A DNA stretch of 64,000 nt from assembly GCF_024330105.1 (NCBI RefSeq), contig NZ_JANDHW010000001.1, forward strand, positions 415,519-479,518, read 5' to 3'. A program made the position numbers and the translations under genes. Below are positions 51,131 through 60,297 of the stretch, piece after piece. Each line of letters starts with the position of its first letter. Positions within the stretch are counted from its first letter, which is position 1. A model generated the notes under the pieces. It was not told the origin of the DNA, did no database searches, and worked only from the letters and a program-made list of their open reading frames with translations. This stretch comes from Coprobacter tertius. GTDB taxonomy: Bacteria > Bacteroidota > Bacteroidia > Bacteroidales > Coprobacteraceae.

Positions 51131-52483
51131 TCAATAACGGTATGTCAGTCCTAAAGAAGGAGCGAATGCATGTGTTTTATAATGTCCTTCGAATTTAAGG
51201 CCGGTTCGAGGATCGGTATATGCACCGTCTCTGCCAAGACCTTGAATATAGAGGAATGCAAAATCTACCGATAAAGATTTTATCGGTCTAAAACTGAATC
51301 CGGCCGATAGGCCGATTTTATCCATTCCCGGAGTTTCGGGATTATAATAATCTTTCTGAATCGGGCTTTGGTCATAATACAATCCCCCTCTGATGTCGAA
51401 ACGGTTAGTAAGTGCATATTCCGCTCCGAGACGGTAAGCTGCTGCATTTTTGTAGTTTTTGGGTGCGTAAATGTCTTCTATTTTTAAAGCGGATTCGTTG
51501 AAATGTATTGTCAGGTCTTTGTAACTTTTCCAAAATACGATTTGTGCTTCGGCCGATAATGTCAGTCGAGGATTCGGTTTCCAGGCCACCCCTATATTCA
51601 AGTTAGCCGGTAACGGCATTTCTGCGCGGAAGGTACCTTCTGACAATGGTGGAATAATGGGAGATCCTCCTGCTCCTACAATAATTCGGTTTATAGTTTC
51701 GACGGCTTGTTTTATTTCATCTGATCCGAATTGCAGATCGGCTGTTCCCGATTTTACTTTTAGTTTTACTTCCGAACGATAAGATACCCCTACCGACCAT
51801 TGTTCATTAATATCGTACAATAATCCTACATTGAATCCGATTCCGGTTTTGGATTTACCCTGTAATGTTGCTGAAATTGGAGCAATGTCGTTATATGCCT
51901 GATAATTGGGGAGGAAAGTACCGATATTAGGTATCGACGAAAGAGAGCCTACCGGCATGAGGGCTCGAGAAAGTTCTACTTTACCTAATGCGATTTCGAG
52001 TCCGGCTCCGATACTAAGATTAGGTAAAATCTTGAAGGCGAACGTGGGTTGAATCATGTAAGCTCTCAGTGAAATATCCTGTACAAGATGCGCTCCACTC
52101 CAGTTTTTGCCCCAGTTGAGTCCACTACCGTAAGGAGTAGTAAAACTTATACCGGCCGTCATAAAATCGTAAACCTTGAACCCTGCGTAAGCATAAATGG
52201 GGGTACTCGGGTTATTGTCTGTTCTTTCTGTTAATCCGGTTCCGTTATTTTTGAAGCTCGCTTTTGAGAAAATGGCCGAAGCTCCGGCCGAAATATCGAT
52301 ACTTTTATCGAGAAAGGCCATTCCGGCAGGATTGAAGTGCATACTTTCAGCTCCGAGTTTTAGGGCGGCGCCAACATGTCCCATCCCGGTTTGACGGGTA
52401 CTTTGCATGTTTACCTGATATCCTTCGGCCATACTGTTCGATACGAAAACCGAGGCGAGGATAAGAGTTGTGATTTTTTTCAT
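51131..52483 (-). CDS. OmpP1/FadL-family outer-membrane transport protein
   Basis: 450 residues. Signal peptide; the FadL hatch region NMQSTRQTGMGHVGAALKLG and MHFNPAGMAFLD, then beta strands to the C-terminal Tyr. FadL proteins take up fatty acids or other hydrophobic compounds across the outer membrane by lateral diffusion. Length is typical. It is transcribed alone. Confidence 0.92.
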   Translation of the reverse strand: MKKITTLILASVFVSNSMAEGYQVNMQSTRQTGMGHVGAALKLGAESMHFNPAGMAFLDKSIDISAGASAIFSKASFKNNGTGLTERTDNNPSTPIYAYAGFKVYDFMTAGISFTTPYGSGLNWGKNWSGAHLVQDISLRAYMIQPTFAFKILPNLSIGAGLEIALGKVELSRALMPVGSLSSIPNIGTFLPNYQAYNDIAPISATLQGKSKTGIGFNVGLLYDINEQWSVGVSYRSEVKLKVKSGTADLQFGSDEIKQAVETINRIIVGAGGSPIIPPLSEGTFRAEMPLPANLNIGVAWKPNPRLTLSAEAQIVFWKSYKDLTIHFNESALKIEDIYAPKNYKNAAAYRLGAEYALTNRFDIRGGLYYDQSPIQKDYYNPETPGMDKIGLSAGFSFRPIKSLSVDFAFLYIQGLGRDGAYTDPRTGLKFEGHYKTHAFAPSLGLTYRY

Positions 52484-52538
52484 TATTTGTTTGTTAAGTG
52501 AACGATCCTGTTTAAAATATAGGGATCAAAAATTCCGG

Positions 52539-52546
52539 CAAAGATA
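52539..52546 (-). promoter_or_regulatory. -7 element of the FadL-like gene
   Basis: TATCTTTG on the minus strand, 56 bp upstream of the ATG. Confidence 0.45.
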
Positions 52547-52724
52547 GTTATAATTGAAATAGTTTCATGTATAATTAATAAAAACAATCCGAATGATTCA
52601 CTTTTATTCCGTAATTAACGCCGGTTATAGGTAAAAGGTTCGGCTGTAAAAACATTGTTTTTTTATTTTTTGTCACGAAGGATATCGCTAATTGACTGAA
52701 AATAAAAAATTAGTAGGTAAAAGA

Positions 52725-52756
52725 TTTGGAGAAAATAAAACTAACTTGTAATTTTG
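52725..52756 (+). promoter_or_regulatory. rplU-rpmA promoter
   Basis: TTTG (52725-52728) and TAATTTTG (52749-52756) with 20 bp between; both elements match and no other site fits as well. Confidence 0.75.
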
Positions 52757-52762
52757 TGGCCT

Positions 52763-52840
52763 TGTTTCGTGTAGGGTAGTAGAAGCGGGCCGAAGAAAAG
52801 GCTCCACCCGCCGAAGGTAACCTGTATAATAAAATAACAG
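52763..52840 (+). promoter_or_regulatory. rplU leader, possible autoregulatory RNA
   Basis: About 78 nt between predicted start and rplU ATG. GCGGG (52785-52789) can pair with CCCGC (52807-52811), and the segment is much more GC-rich than other leaders here. L21 leaders are known regulatory elements in other phyla; none is claimed by homology. Confidence 0.4.
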
Positions 52841-53152
52841 ATGTACGTAATTGTAGACATTCAGGGACAGCAGTTCAAAGCCGAAGCAGGCAAAAGATTG
52901 TATGTTCATCGTTTAGCCGCAGACCAGGGTGCTGCAGTCGAGTTCGACAAAGTATTGCTGGTTGATAACGACGGGACGGTAAAGGTAGGCGCTCCTGTAG
53001 TGGAAGGTGCCAAGGTAGTATGTGAAGTACTTTCACATTTAAAAGGCGAAAGAATTATCGTTTTCAAGAAAAAAAGAAGAAAAGGATATCGTAAACGTAA
53101 CGGTCATCGTCAGTGCTTTACCGAAGTGTTAATTAAAGAGATTGTTGCTTAA
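52841..53152 (+). CDS. rplU: 50S ribosomal protein L21
   Basis: 103 residues, full length. It starts [20 protein letters not shown] and has [20 protein letters not shown] and the basic tail [18 protein letters not shown]21 binds 23S rRNA with L20. It is first in an operon with rpmA (21 bp downstream), the usual bacterial pair. Confidence 0.98.
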   Translation: MYVIVDIQGQQFKAEAGKRLYVHRLAADQGAAVEFDKVLLVDNDGTVKVGAPVVEGAKVVCEVLSHLKGERIIVFKKKRRKGYRKRNGHRQCFTEVLIKEIVA

Positions 53153-53173
53153 CCCTATTAAAATTCAAAGAAA

Positions 53174-53434
53174 ATGGCACATAAGAAAGGTGTCGGTAGT
53201 TCCAAGAACGGCCGTGAATCAGAAAGTAAGCGATTAGGCATTAAGGTATTCGGCGGACAATTTGCTAAAGCCGGCAATATAATCGTTCGTCAAAGAGGTA
53301 CTGTTCATCATCCGGGTGAAAACGTAGGTATCGGTAAAGATCATACTTTGTTTGCATTAGTAAACGGGGTTGTGGTATTCCGCAAAAAAAGAGATAACCG
53401 CTCATACGTTTCGGTAGAACCGCAGCAAAACTAA
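53174..53434 (+). CDS. rpmA: 50S ribosomal protein L27
   Basis: 86 residues. The N-terminus [20 protein letters not shown] reaches the peptidyl-transferase centre; [20 protein letters not shown] is the conserved block. There is no N-terminal extension requiring cleavage as in Firmicutes. A hairpin terminator follows at 53486. Confidence 0.98.
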   Translation: MAHKKGVGSSKNGRESESKRLGIKVFGGQFAKAGNIIVRQRGTVHHPGENVGIGKDHTLFALVNGVVVFRKKRDNRSYVSVEPQQN

Positions 53435-53485
53435 TTCGCGTTTACGGGCAGGGTAAACCTGTCTGTTGAACAGAAAGAAAAAACG

Positions 53486-53524
53486 AAGGCGCATATTCCT
53501 GAATTTAAAGGGATTGCGCCTTTT
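53486..53524 (+). terminator. rpmA terminator
   Basis: AAGGCGCA (53486-53493) pairs with TGCGCCTT (53515-53522), then TTTTGTTG. Confidence 0.75.
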
Positions 53525-53557
53525 GTTGTAGACTGAAGATATCTTATAGTAACTGTA

Positions 53558-54046
53558 ATGAAAGAAAAGAAGCGTTTATTATTTGTTTGCCTCGGAAATA
53601 TATGCCGTTCTCCGGCTGCAGAAGGAATTATGGAGCATCTAGTAAAAGAGGCCCGATTAGAAGATTCTTTTGAAATTGATTCTGCGGGAACCTACGGGGG
53701 GCATGCGGGGGATTTACCCGATTCACGTATGAGGGCACATGCATCACGGCGTGGATATCGACTTGCCAGTCGTTCCCGTCAGATTACGACAGATGATTTT
53801 TATGATAACGATCTTATATTGGCGATGGATGATTCGAATTACGATCGTTTGAGGAGTCTTGCTCCCGATCCGGAATCAGTGGCTAAAATATGTCGTATGA
53901 CCGATTATTGCCGGTATTTACAGGTCGATCATGTTCCCGATCCTTATTATTCGGGAAGTGAGGGCTTCGAGCAAGTTCTCGATATTTTAGAAGATGCTTG
54001 TCGTGGATTGTTAGAAGAGTTGGAGGAAGAAGAAAATAAAAAGTAA
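53558..54046 (+). CDS. Low-molecular-weight protein-tyrosine phosphatase
   Basis: 162 residues. Active-site loop CLGNICRS (C11, R17) and the general-acid Asp128 in DHVPDPYY. Bacterial members dephosphorylate tyrosine kinases of polysaccharide export or other proteins; no such kinase gene is nearby. It is downstream of the ribosomal operon terminator and ends at its own hairpin. Confidence 0.94.
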   Translation: MKEKKRLLFVCLGNICRSPAAEGIMEHLVKEARLEDSFEIDSAGTYGGHAGDLPDSRMRAHASRRGYRLASRSRQITTDDFYDNDLILAMDDSNYDRLRSLAPDPESVAKICRMTDYCRYLQVDHVPDPYYSGSEGFEQVLDILEDACRGLLEELEEEENKK

Positions 54047-54082
54047 ATTTCGTTTTATAAAACGAGTCTTATAAATAGGTTG

Positions 54083-54120
54083 CGAGCCGCTAAACTCTTC
54101 TGTTTAGCGGCTCGTTTTTT
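54083..54120 (+). terminator. Phosphatase gene terminator
   Basis: CGAGCCGCTAAAC pairs with GTTTAGCGGCTCG around a 6-nt loop and is followed by a run of seven T. Confidence 0.9.
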
Positions 54121-54157
54121 TGCAATTATAAGAAATATGTCTGAAATAAATTAAAAG

Positions 54158-55102
54158 TTATAGAGGCGATATTTTAAATGTAGTACTGCGACTTACATAT
54201 CCTCCGATAATTCCAATCCCGTTTTCTATATTAGAATATATTTGTACCGGTTCTACCAAATCATCTGAATTTTCCGAATTAGCGTTCATGCTTTGTAGAT
54301 ATAGATAAGCTTCGGGAGTAAGTTGCATCACCATTGCCGTAATACGAGGAAGCCATCTATCGCCGTTCACATCGGTAAACGGATATACTTTTTTACAGTT
54401 TACAGTGACGGTATAACCTTTCCCTATAAAAGAACGGTTAGAAAATATAGAGTATTTATTGCTATCTACGCCGTCTTTATCGTTTTCGTTTATTTCATTG
54501 AAATGCCGATTCTCATCAAAAACGGGCTCTTTTGAGAAATCTTCGTCGATGGGGTAAGTTTCAGTATAGTTGGTATAACCGGCGAGGGCGACTTCTCCTT
54601 TTAGAATAATCCGATAATATTTTGTGCCGTCTCCGTTATCGGGGATATGTATCTTAAACTGCAGTCTTTCTTCAGAGGCTTTATAATAAGTTATCGTATC
54701 TATTTTTATGACGGGTATTTCGGCGGGAATTCGGCTTATCCCTGTAACCGGAGTGTATCCGGGGGCTTCAGCGGTCAGTTTTATCCTATCTCCGTAATTT
54801 ACATGAATGTCGGATACGAAAATAGGATCTCCCGTATCGATCTTTTCTGCCGTTCCAGAGTATACATCATTTACATATACGTTTACGATAGCTCCCGCTA
54901 CATTGTCGTCTTTTAATATATTCGGTGCTGGATAACTGGAGCTAAGTTCAGCTTTGATGTTTTTGCCGGGTTCGATAAAAGAAATAAGTACCAGTTTTGG
55001 GGGTTCGTTAATTCCTTCCAAATAATCTCCCAGATTGATCTCACAAGAGTAGAAAGATAGGGAAATAATGAATGCAGATAGTATGATTATTTTTCTTTTC
55101 AT
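54158..55102 (-). CDS. DUF4249 family lipoprotein
   Basis: 314 residues from the ATG at 55102 (MKRKIIILSAFII; the frame is open to 55162). Lipobox at LSFYSCEINLG. The N-terminal beta-sandwich (PPKLVLISFIEPGKNIKAEL, VYVNDVYSG) and C-terminal YIKxxGYVSRST-like ending are typical of DUF4249, a periplasmic or outer-membrane partner of TonB receptors that lack SusD. It lies 11 bp after the receptor gene on the same strand. Confidence 0.85.
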   Translation of the reverse strand: MKRKIIILSAFIISLSFYSCEINLGDYLEGINEPPKLVLISFIEPGKNIKAELSSSYPAPNILKDDNVAGAIVNVYVNDVYSGTAEKIDTGDPIFVSDIHVNYGDRIKLTAEAPGYTPVTGISRIPAEIPVIKIDTITYYKASEERLQFKIHIPDNGDGTKYYRIILKGEVALAGYTNYTETYPIDEDFSKEPVFDENRHFNEINENDKDGVDSNKYSIFSNRSFIGKGYTVTVNCKKVYPFTDVNGDRWLPRITAMVMQLTPEAYLYLQSMNANSENSDDLVEPVQIYSNIENGIGIIGGYVSRSTTFKISPL

Positions 55103-55113
55103 CGTATCATTTT

Positions 55114-57822
55114 TTAAAAGGTGAAAGTATAGGAGAATCCTGGTATTATCGGGAAAATACAAGTACCTTTTATAATGGGTTTTATTACATCGGTATTTTT
55201 TTGCGCTTCTACGTTTACGTAAACCGGATTGAGTTTATTATATGCATTGTAAATATAGATACTCCAGGTTGCTATTCCTCTTTTTTTCTTTTTGTGGAAA
55301 TTACAACTCAGATCGAGCCGGTGGTAATTGGGTAACTGATAATTATTGCGGCTGCTGATGTAAGGAATATTCGATTGATGTGTATTGACGATTTCTCCGG
55401 GTAAAACTCCTGAAGTCGAAAAGTACTCGGTGGGAACAGTCAGACGTGAACCGGAGTGGAAAACCCACGATGCGCTGATATCGAATCGCTCGCTGAATTT
55501 GTGCATCATTACGATATTTATGGCATGACGACAGTCATAGCGATCGGGGTATACCTGCCCGTAATTTATTTCTCCTCCGGGAAACTGTCTGTTGCTCCAT
55601 GAAAGAGTATAACCGATCCAGCCGGTGGTTTTTCCAAGGGTTTTCTGAAGCATAAATTCTGCTCCATACGCTTTTCCGTTTCCCATGGCTACTTTGTTTT
55701 CCCAATTCGAAAATTTTGAAAAAAATGAAGCTCCGTTAGTATATTCTATCAAATTATGCATTACTTTATAATACCCTTCTACCGAAAATTCCCATCCTTT
55801 GAAAGGTCGATAATATATGCCACCTGAGACTTGTCTCGATGTCATCGGACGGATTTTTCGGGTTACAGGAACCCAAAGGTCATTGGGCATATTAATGTAT
55901 GAATAGGATAATAAATGGATATATTGTTTCATCTCGGCGTAAGAAGCCTTAAGCGATATTTTGTTATTGATCAGATATCGGGCGGAAAGACGAGGTTGCA
56001 AAGAAGTATAATTTTTACCTTGTACTCTGAACCAGGAAAAATGAAGCCCGGGATTGAATATCAGTTTTCGGGTAAGGTCTATTTCGTCTTCTGCATATAA
56101 AGACGTTTCATGACCGATGATCTGATTTACATCTCCGTGGGTTTCATTGGGTTTATTCCCATTATTTTCAGAAGATGCCGTACGGGTACGACTAACCTCG
56201 GGCTTAAAGGTATGTAGTGTGTAATTCGCTCCGAAATGTATCCGGTTGCGGTAATTCAGGTAGTAATTAAAATCGCTTTTTAGAGACCAGTCGCTGATTC
56301 CCGACTGGAAACGGCTATTAGTCTTCGCATCCCGTTCGACAGAACCGTTATATTCAAAATAGTCCTGATTATCATAAGTTGTAAGAGAGTTGTAGCGATT
56401 ATAAGAAATAGAGGTATTATTATAAATACGATTGCTTATTTGGTTATTCCAATTTAATGTGGCAACTAAATTTCCCCATTTCATGACCGAATGGTCTTTA
56501 TATTTTATTTTATACAAATTTGTTACATCCGTTGTCGTATTTTGAACGGTGTTGTCATAATAGAAATTATTTGATGAGTTATTTGTCGTTTTTATCGATA
56601 AAATATCGTAATTCCAGTAAAGGCTGAGTTGTAATCGGTTTCGTTCGTTGAGTTTGTGTGTGATTTTAGCATTTATATCTGTAAAATTATATCCCGAAAT
56701 ATTTTTTTCTTCTTTTTTCCGGTTCATGATCCACTGTGCTGGTGTTGTGATCAGGTCGAGATAAGTACGACGCGCAGAGAGAATAAAAAAAGTTTTATCT
56801 TTTACGATGGGGCCTTCGATATTGGCTTTTGCTGAAATAAGTCCTACACTTACGTTTCCGTGGTATTCTTGGCTGTTCCCATCTTTCAGGCGTATATCTG
56901 TTACCGACGATAATCTTTCGCCGTATCTGGCCGGGAAGCTTCCCTTATAAAAATCCACGTTTTTAATAGCATCGGCATTAAACGTAGAAAAGAATCCCAT
57001 CATGTGGTTGGGATTATAGATAGGGGTTCCGTCGATAAGATACAGGTTCTCGTCTATATTTCCTCCCCTTACCAATAATCCGGCTGTTCCTTCTGTCCCT
57101 CCGTTTACACCCGGCAGTAACTGCAGCGTTTTTAGCAGATCGGTTTCTCCACCCATAGCAGGTAGTTTATTTACAAGAGCAGGAGAAAGAGTAAGTTTGC
57201 CGGGCTGTGCAGAAAATATTAGATCGGTAATTTTTTTATCGGTAACAACAACCTCTTTTAGCTGTGCATTAGGTTGCAACTGCCATGATAGAGTAGTATC
57301 TTTATATATTTCGACTGTTTTACGAACGGTGGCATAGCCTATATACGAGCAAATGATTTCGTTTTTCCCTTCGGGCAATACTATGCTATAAAAACCATAA
57401 TTGTTAGAAGACGTTCCGTTGTGGGCCGAAGGAGAATAAAGCGAGGCATTTATCAGTATTTCTTTGGAGTTTATATCTGAAATGGTACCGCTTATTACAT
57501 AATGCCGTACTGTTTTTTCTTTTTTTAATATAATATAGTTTCCTGAAAAAGAAAATGATATTCGATCTTTTTCGAATAATTTTTGTAACGTTTCTGTTAG
57601 CTTGGCATTAACTACATGTATGCTTCTTAATTCATGCTTATCGATAAGGGTCGATTCATAAGAAAATCTGTAATGAGTTTGTTTTTCTATTTCTTGCAAA
57701 ATAAGCCCGATTCCGGTATGGTCGAAATGTAATGTTACATCCTTTGTATCTTTTGAGGGATTTTGGGCTGTTAATAAAAAAGGATAGAGTAAGATCCATA
57801 TACAGAGATGAATTGGTTTCAT
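55114..57822 (-). CDS. TonB-dependent receptor with STN domain
   Basis: 902 residues. Signal peptide (CIWILLYPFLLTAQ), an STN sensor-type domain (residues ~28-105), a carboxypeptidase-like regulatory domain (YVISGTISDINSKEILINAS and onwards), the plug (LPAMGGETDLLKTLQLLPGV, VRGGNIDENLYLIDGTPIYN) and a 22-strand barrel. It imports a bulky substrate driven by TonB; the STN domain indicates signalling to the adjacent FecR. Lack of SusD argues against a glycan system. The substrate (iron chelate, peptide or other) is unknown. Confidence 0.92.
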   Translation of the reverse strand: MKPIHLCIWILLYPFLLTAQNPSKDTKDVTLHFDHTGIGLILQEIEKQTHYRFSYESTLIDKHELRSIHVVNAKLTETLQKLFEKDRISFSFSGNYIILKKEKTVRHYVISGTISDINSKEILINASLYSPSAHNGTSSNNYGFYSIVLPEGKNEIICSYIGYATVRKTVEIYKDTTLSWQLQPNAQLKEVVVTDKKITDLIFSAQPGKLTLSPALVNKLPAMGGETDLLKTLQLLPGVNGGTEGTAGLLVRGGNIDENLYLIDGTPIYNPNHMMGFFSTFNADAIKNVDFYKGSFPARYGERLSSVTDIRLKDGNSQEYHGNVSVGLISAKANIEGPIVKDKTFFILSARRTYLDLITTPAQWIMNRKKEEKNISGYNFTDINAKITHKLNERNRLQLSLYWNYDILSIKTTNNSSNNFYYDNTVQNTTTDVTNLYKIKYKDHSVMKWGNLVATLNWNNQISNRIYNNTSISYNRYNSLTTYDNQDYFEYNGSVERDAKTNSRFQSGISDWSLKSDFNYYLNYRNRIHFGANYTLHTFKPEVSRTRTASSENNGNKPNETHGDVNQIIGHETSLYAEDEIDLTRKLIFNPGLHFSWFRVQGKNYTSLQPRLSARYLINNKISLKASYAEMKQYIHLLSYSYINMPNDLWVPVTRKIRPMTSRQVSGGIYYRPFKGWEFSVEGYYKVMHNLIEYTNGASFFSKFSNWENKVAMGNGKAYGAEFMLQKTLGKTTGWIGYTLSWSNRQFPGGEINYGQVYPDRYDCRHAINIVMMHKFSERFDISASWVFHSGSRLTVPTEYFSTSGVLPGEIVNTHQSNIPYISSRNNYQLPNYHRLDLSCNFHKKKKRGIATWSIYIYNAYNKLNPVYVNVEAQKNTDVIKPIIKGTCIFPIIPGFSYTFTF

Positions 57823-57842
57823 ATAGGTTTTTGATAGAGTTT

Positions 57843-58769
57843 CTATTCTGTTTTTATTAATTGTATGTCGAATGTATTTTCTATGATTTCGGTTATTTCT
57901 TGAAGAGACAGGTTCTCGAAGGTTGCCGTTAGTTCTTTGCCTCTATCGGCCGGTTTTATCGAAATATCGGAATGATAATGTGCATTTATTTCCTTTATGG
58001 CTTTATACAAAGGGGTTCCTTCGAAATGGAAAATCCCGGTTTCCCAACTTAGCCGGTTATTGAGGGTTTCGATAGTGCGGGTATCGAAAACTCCCGATTT
58101 CGGCAGGTAACGAGTAACCATATTTGAGGTGAGTAACGTATTTTTATTATGGTTTACCGATGTTACTTTTACTTTCCCCGACGTTACATATACTTCGTTT
58201 ATTGTGTCAGTCGCTATTACCTGGAATTGGGTTCCCAGTACTTTAATGTCGATGAAAGGCGTGTTTATGATAAAAGGTTTAGACTTATTTTTAGTGACAG
58301 AAAAGAACGCTTTTCCATATAGCGTAACTTTTCTGGTTCTTCCGGTGAAATTTTTAGGATAAGAGAGTTGTGCGTCCCGAGCCAACACGATGACCGAATT
58401 ATCGGGTAATAATACTTGTTCTTTATCCGAAATGCATGTAATCGTTATGTTTTGAGAAAAGATTTTCCCTGAAAATGAATAATAACAGAATCCTCCCATT
58501 AATATAAACAAGAAAATTGCCGCATAACGTAAGAATGTGCGGTTAAATTTATGAGGTCTTACCGGGAGTTGTTTTTTCATTTTACGGTAAGCTGCCGAAG
58601 GATCGAATGCTCCGTACCGATAGTATCGGGAAGCAAGGTCTATATTCTGTCGTAATTGTTCGAGTATATTTTTGTTTTCTTGTTTTTCGGCAAGCCATTT
58701 TTCCACTTTCTCCCGTTCGGCCGTGGAGGTTTCGTTAAACAGATATTTAGCGAGTAAAGAATTTTTCAT
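57843..58769 (-). CDS. FecR-family anti-sigma factor
   Basis: 308 residues. The N-terminal cytosolic part (LFNETSTAEREKVEKWLAEK) is followed by one membrane helix (FLRYAAIFLFILMGGFCYY), the FecR domain (VLLPDNSVIVLARDAQLSYP, KAFFSVTKNKSKPFIINTPF, VLGTQFQVIA) and a C-terminal DUF4974/STN-like domain ending in FENLSLQEITEIIENTF. It holds or activates the ECF sigma factor according to receptor occupancy. It lies between sigma and receptor, all on the same strand. Confidence 0.93.
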   Translation of the reverse strand: MKNSLLAKYLFNETSTAEREKVEKWLAEKQENKNILEQLRQNIDLASRYYRYGAFDPSAAYRKMKKQLPVRPHKFNRTFLRYAAIFLFILMGGFCYYSFSGKIFSQNITITCISDKEQVLLPDNSVIVLARDAQLSYPKNFTGRTRKVTLYGKAFFSVTKNKSKPFIINTPFIDIKVLGTQFQVIATDTINEVYVTSGKVKVTSVNHNKNTLLTSNMVTRYLPKSGVFDTRTIETLNNRLSWETGIFHFEGTPLYKAIKEINAHYHSDISIKPADRGKELTATFENLSLQEITEIIENTFDIQLIKTE

Positions 58770-58832
58770 ATCGTGGTTGTTTATATTAGAGACAATGAGA
58801 AATGAAAAACCCCTATTCCTAAAATAAAAAAG

Positions 58833-59351
58833 TTAGCCGAAAAAGAATAAATATATTTTTACAGCTTTTTCTCGTAGCGTTTTTAATGCCTTACCCATTT
58901 GGTTTTCAACCGTTTTAACAGATATGTGCAACCGTTCGGCAATTTCGGTATATTTCAATCCGTCTTGTTTAGCCATAAGAAAAATTTTACGTCTTTCTTG
59001 TGGCAAATCGTCTATCCATTTCCAAAGTCGATTTTCTTTTTCTGCTTCAGCTATTCTTTCCGTATCATCTTCTGGCAGGTCGTGAAAGTTTTCATCGAGG
59101 GTTTCTGTCTCATAACGGAAACGTAGGTGGTTGATAGCACGATTGTGTACGGCTTTAAAAAGGTAGGGCTTTAAAAATGAGATATGTAAGTTTTCGTTTG
59201 AAAACCGTTCCCAGATATCGGTAAACGTTTGTTGTACGATGTCTTCAGCTTCTTCGTAAGAGCCGGTAATAAGTAATGTATAAAGGCAAAGAGTCCTGTA
59301 ATAGGTATTAAAAGCTAATTCGAATTGTCTTATCCCCGTTTCTGCAGACAT
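58833..59351 (-). CDS. ECF RNA polymerase sigma factor
   Basis: 172 residues from the ATG at 59351 (MSAETGIRQFELAF; the frame is open to 59471 but the upstream part is not sigma-like). Region 2: FNTYYRTLCLYTLLITGSYE with AEDIVQQTFTDIWERF; region 4: LPQERRKIFLMAKQDGLKYT, EIAERLHISVKTVENQMGKA. It belongs to the Bacteroidetes FecI-like group. It should direct transcription of the receptor and DUF4249 genes when released by FecR. Confidence 0.93.
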   Translation of the reverse strand: MSAETGIRQFELAFNTYYRTLCLYTLLITGSYEEAEDIVQQTFTDIWERFSNENLHISFLKPYLFKAVHNRAINHLRFRYETETLDENFHDLPEDDTERIAEAEKENRLWKWIDDLPQERRKIFLMAKQDGLKYTEIAERLHISVKTVENQMGKALKTLREKAVKIYLFFFG

Positions 59352-59525
59352 ATTTAGTAATATTCGTAAAACGAGTGCAAGATAAGCAATACGGTAGATA
59401 TGACTTAGATTTCTAAATCTTCTTTTGTGTAAAAAAAGAAAAAATATAAAAAAGAGAGTAAAATCATTCATTGATACACTCTCTTTTTTTATATAGATAA
59501 AGTTTATTATAACTGGTTTACATCG

Positions 59526-59774
59526 CTATTTAGCCGCCCATTCGAGAACAGTCGGGCTACTGACCTTTACGCCGAACTCGTTTGCTTTTTTCAATATATT
59601 CCGGGCAAGTTCCGGTTTGTCATTATCGGGGGCATATCTGAAATAGGCTTCAGCGGCCCTTACATGAGCGGCGTCGGGCATGGGGAAAGCGCGTTGTGCG
59701 GGAAGACCGAAATCCGAATTAGGTAATTCCCGTCTTTCTTCGGTGTTTAGTTTATCTGAAGAAGATTCTTTCAT
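59526..59774 (-). CDS. Small protein, DUF6582-like
   Basis: 82 residues. FGLPAQRAFPMPDAAHVRAA, then YFRYAPDNDKPELARNILKK and ANEFGVKVSS. The pattern P-x-x-DAxHVR-x-A-xAxF resembles DUF6582, which occurs as a helical module in phage structural and in free small proteins. Function unknown. It is 12 bp after the thioredoxin-like gene on the same strand, so the two probably form an operon. Confidence 0.65.
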   Translation of the reverse strand: MKESSSDKLNTEERRELPNSDFGLPAQRAFPMPDAAHVRAAEAYFRYAPDNDKPELARNILKKANEFGVKVSSPTVLEWAAK

Positions 59775-59785
59775 AATTTTCGTTT

Positions 59786-60148
59786 TTAATGTACTTTTTT
59801 ACCTTTCACTAAAGTTTCTACTTTTTCCCGGGCTTGCTCGGGGGTTAGGAAGCCTTTTATAAATACCGGTTTTCCTGTTAATGGTATAAACATGGTCGTG
59901 GGAGAGGTACGAATGTCATATGCTTTAGCAATCTCCGGGTTACGATTTGTGAGTACTTGATAAAAATTGACATCGGGAAACTCTTTCGATAAGGGATCAT
60001 ATACGTCCCGTAAGCCTTTTTCGAAAAGCTGTACCGAGTCATGAAATACGATAACGGCCGGGTTTATACCTCGATATAGCCATTCTTTTTTATCGGTATA
60101 ATTTGCGATATGCTCTTTAAAGCGTTCTTCAGAAAGATGTTCTAACAT
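59786..60148 (-). CDS. Thioredoxin-like fold protein without a CXXC motif
   Basis: 120 residues. The fold is visible from AVIVFHDSVQLFEKGLRDVY (normally V-x-F-W-A-x-W-C-x-x-C), VNFYQVLTNRNPEIAKAYDI, RTSPTTMFIPLTGKPVFIKG with the cis-Pro TSPT. The redox cysteines are replaced, so it cannot be a classic disulfide reductase. It may be a chaperone or a binding module. It is followed by the small DUF6582-like gene. Confidence 0.75.
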   Translation of the reverse strand: MLEHLSEERFKEHIANYTDKKEWLYRGINPAVIVFHDSVQLFEKGLRDVYDPLSKEFPDVNFYQVLTNRNPEIAKAYDIRTSPTTMFIPLTGKPVFIKGFLTPEQAREKVETLVKGKKVH

Positions 60149-60297
60149 AGTGGTATAATTTTATATTACTTTTTGTTAGAACAAACTTATTTATCCGAAA
60201 GATTATATACTTGATTTTTTTAACGAATCTAATGATAGGAGTGAGAGAAATATAATATGATGTAATATAATTTTTAGAGTATATTTTACGGAGTTTC

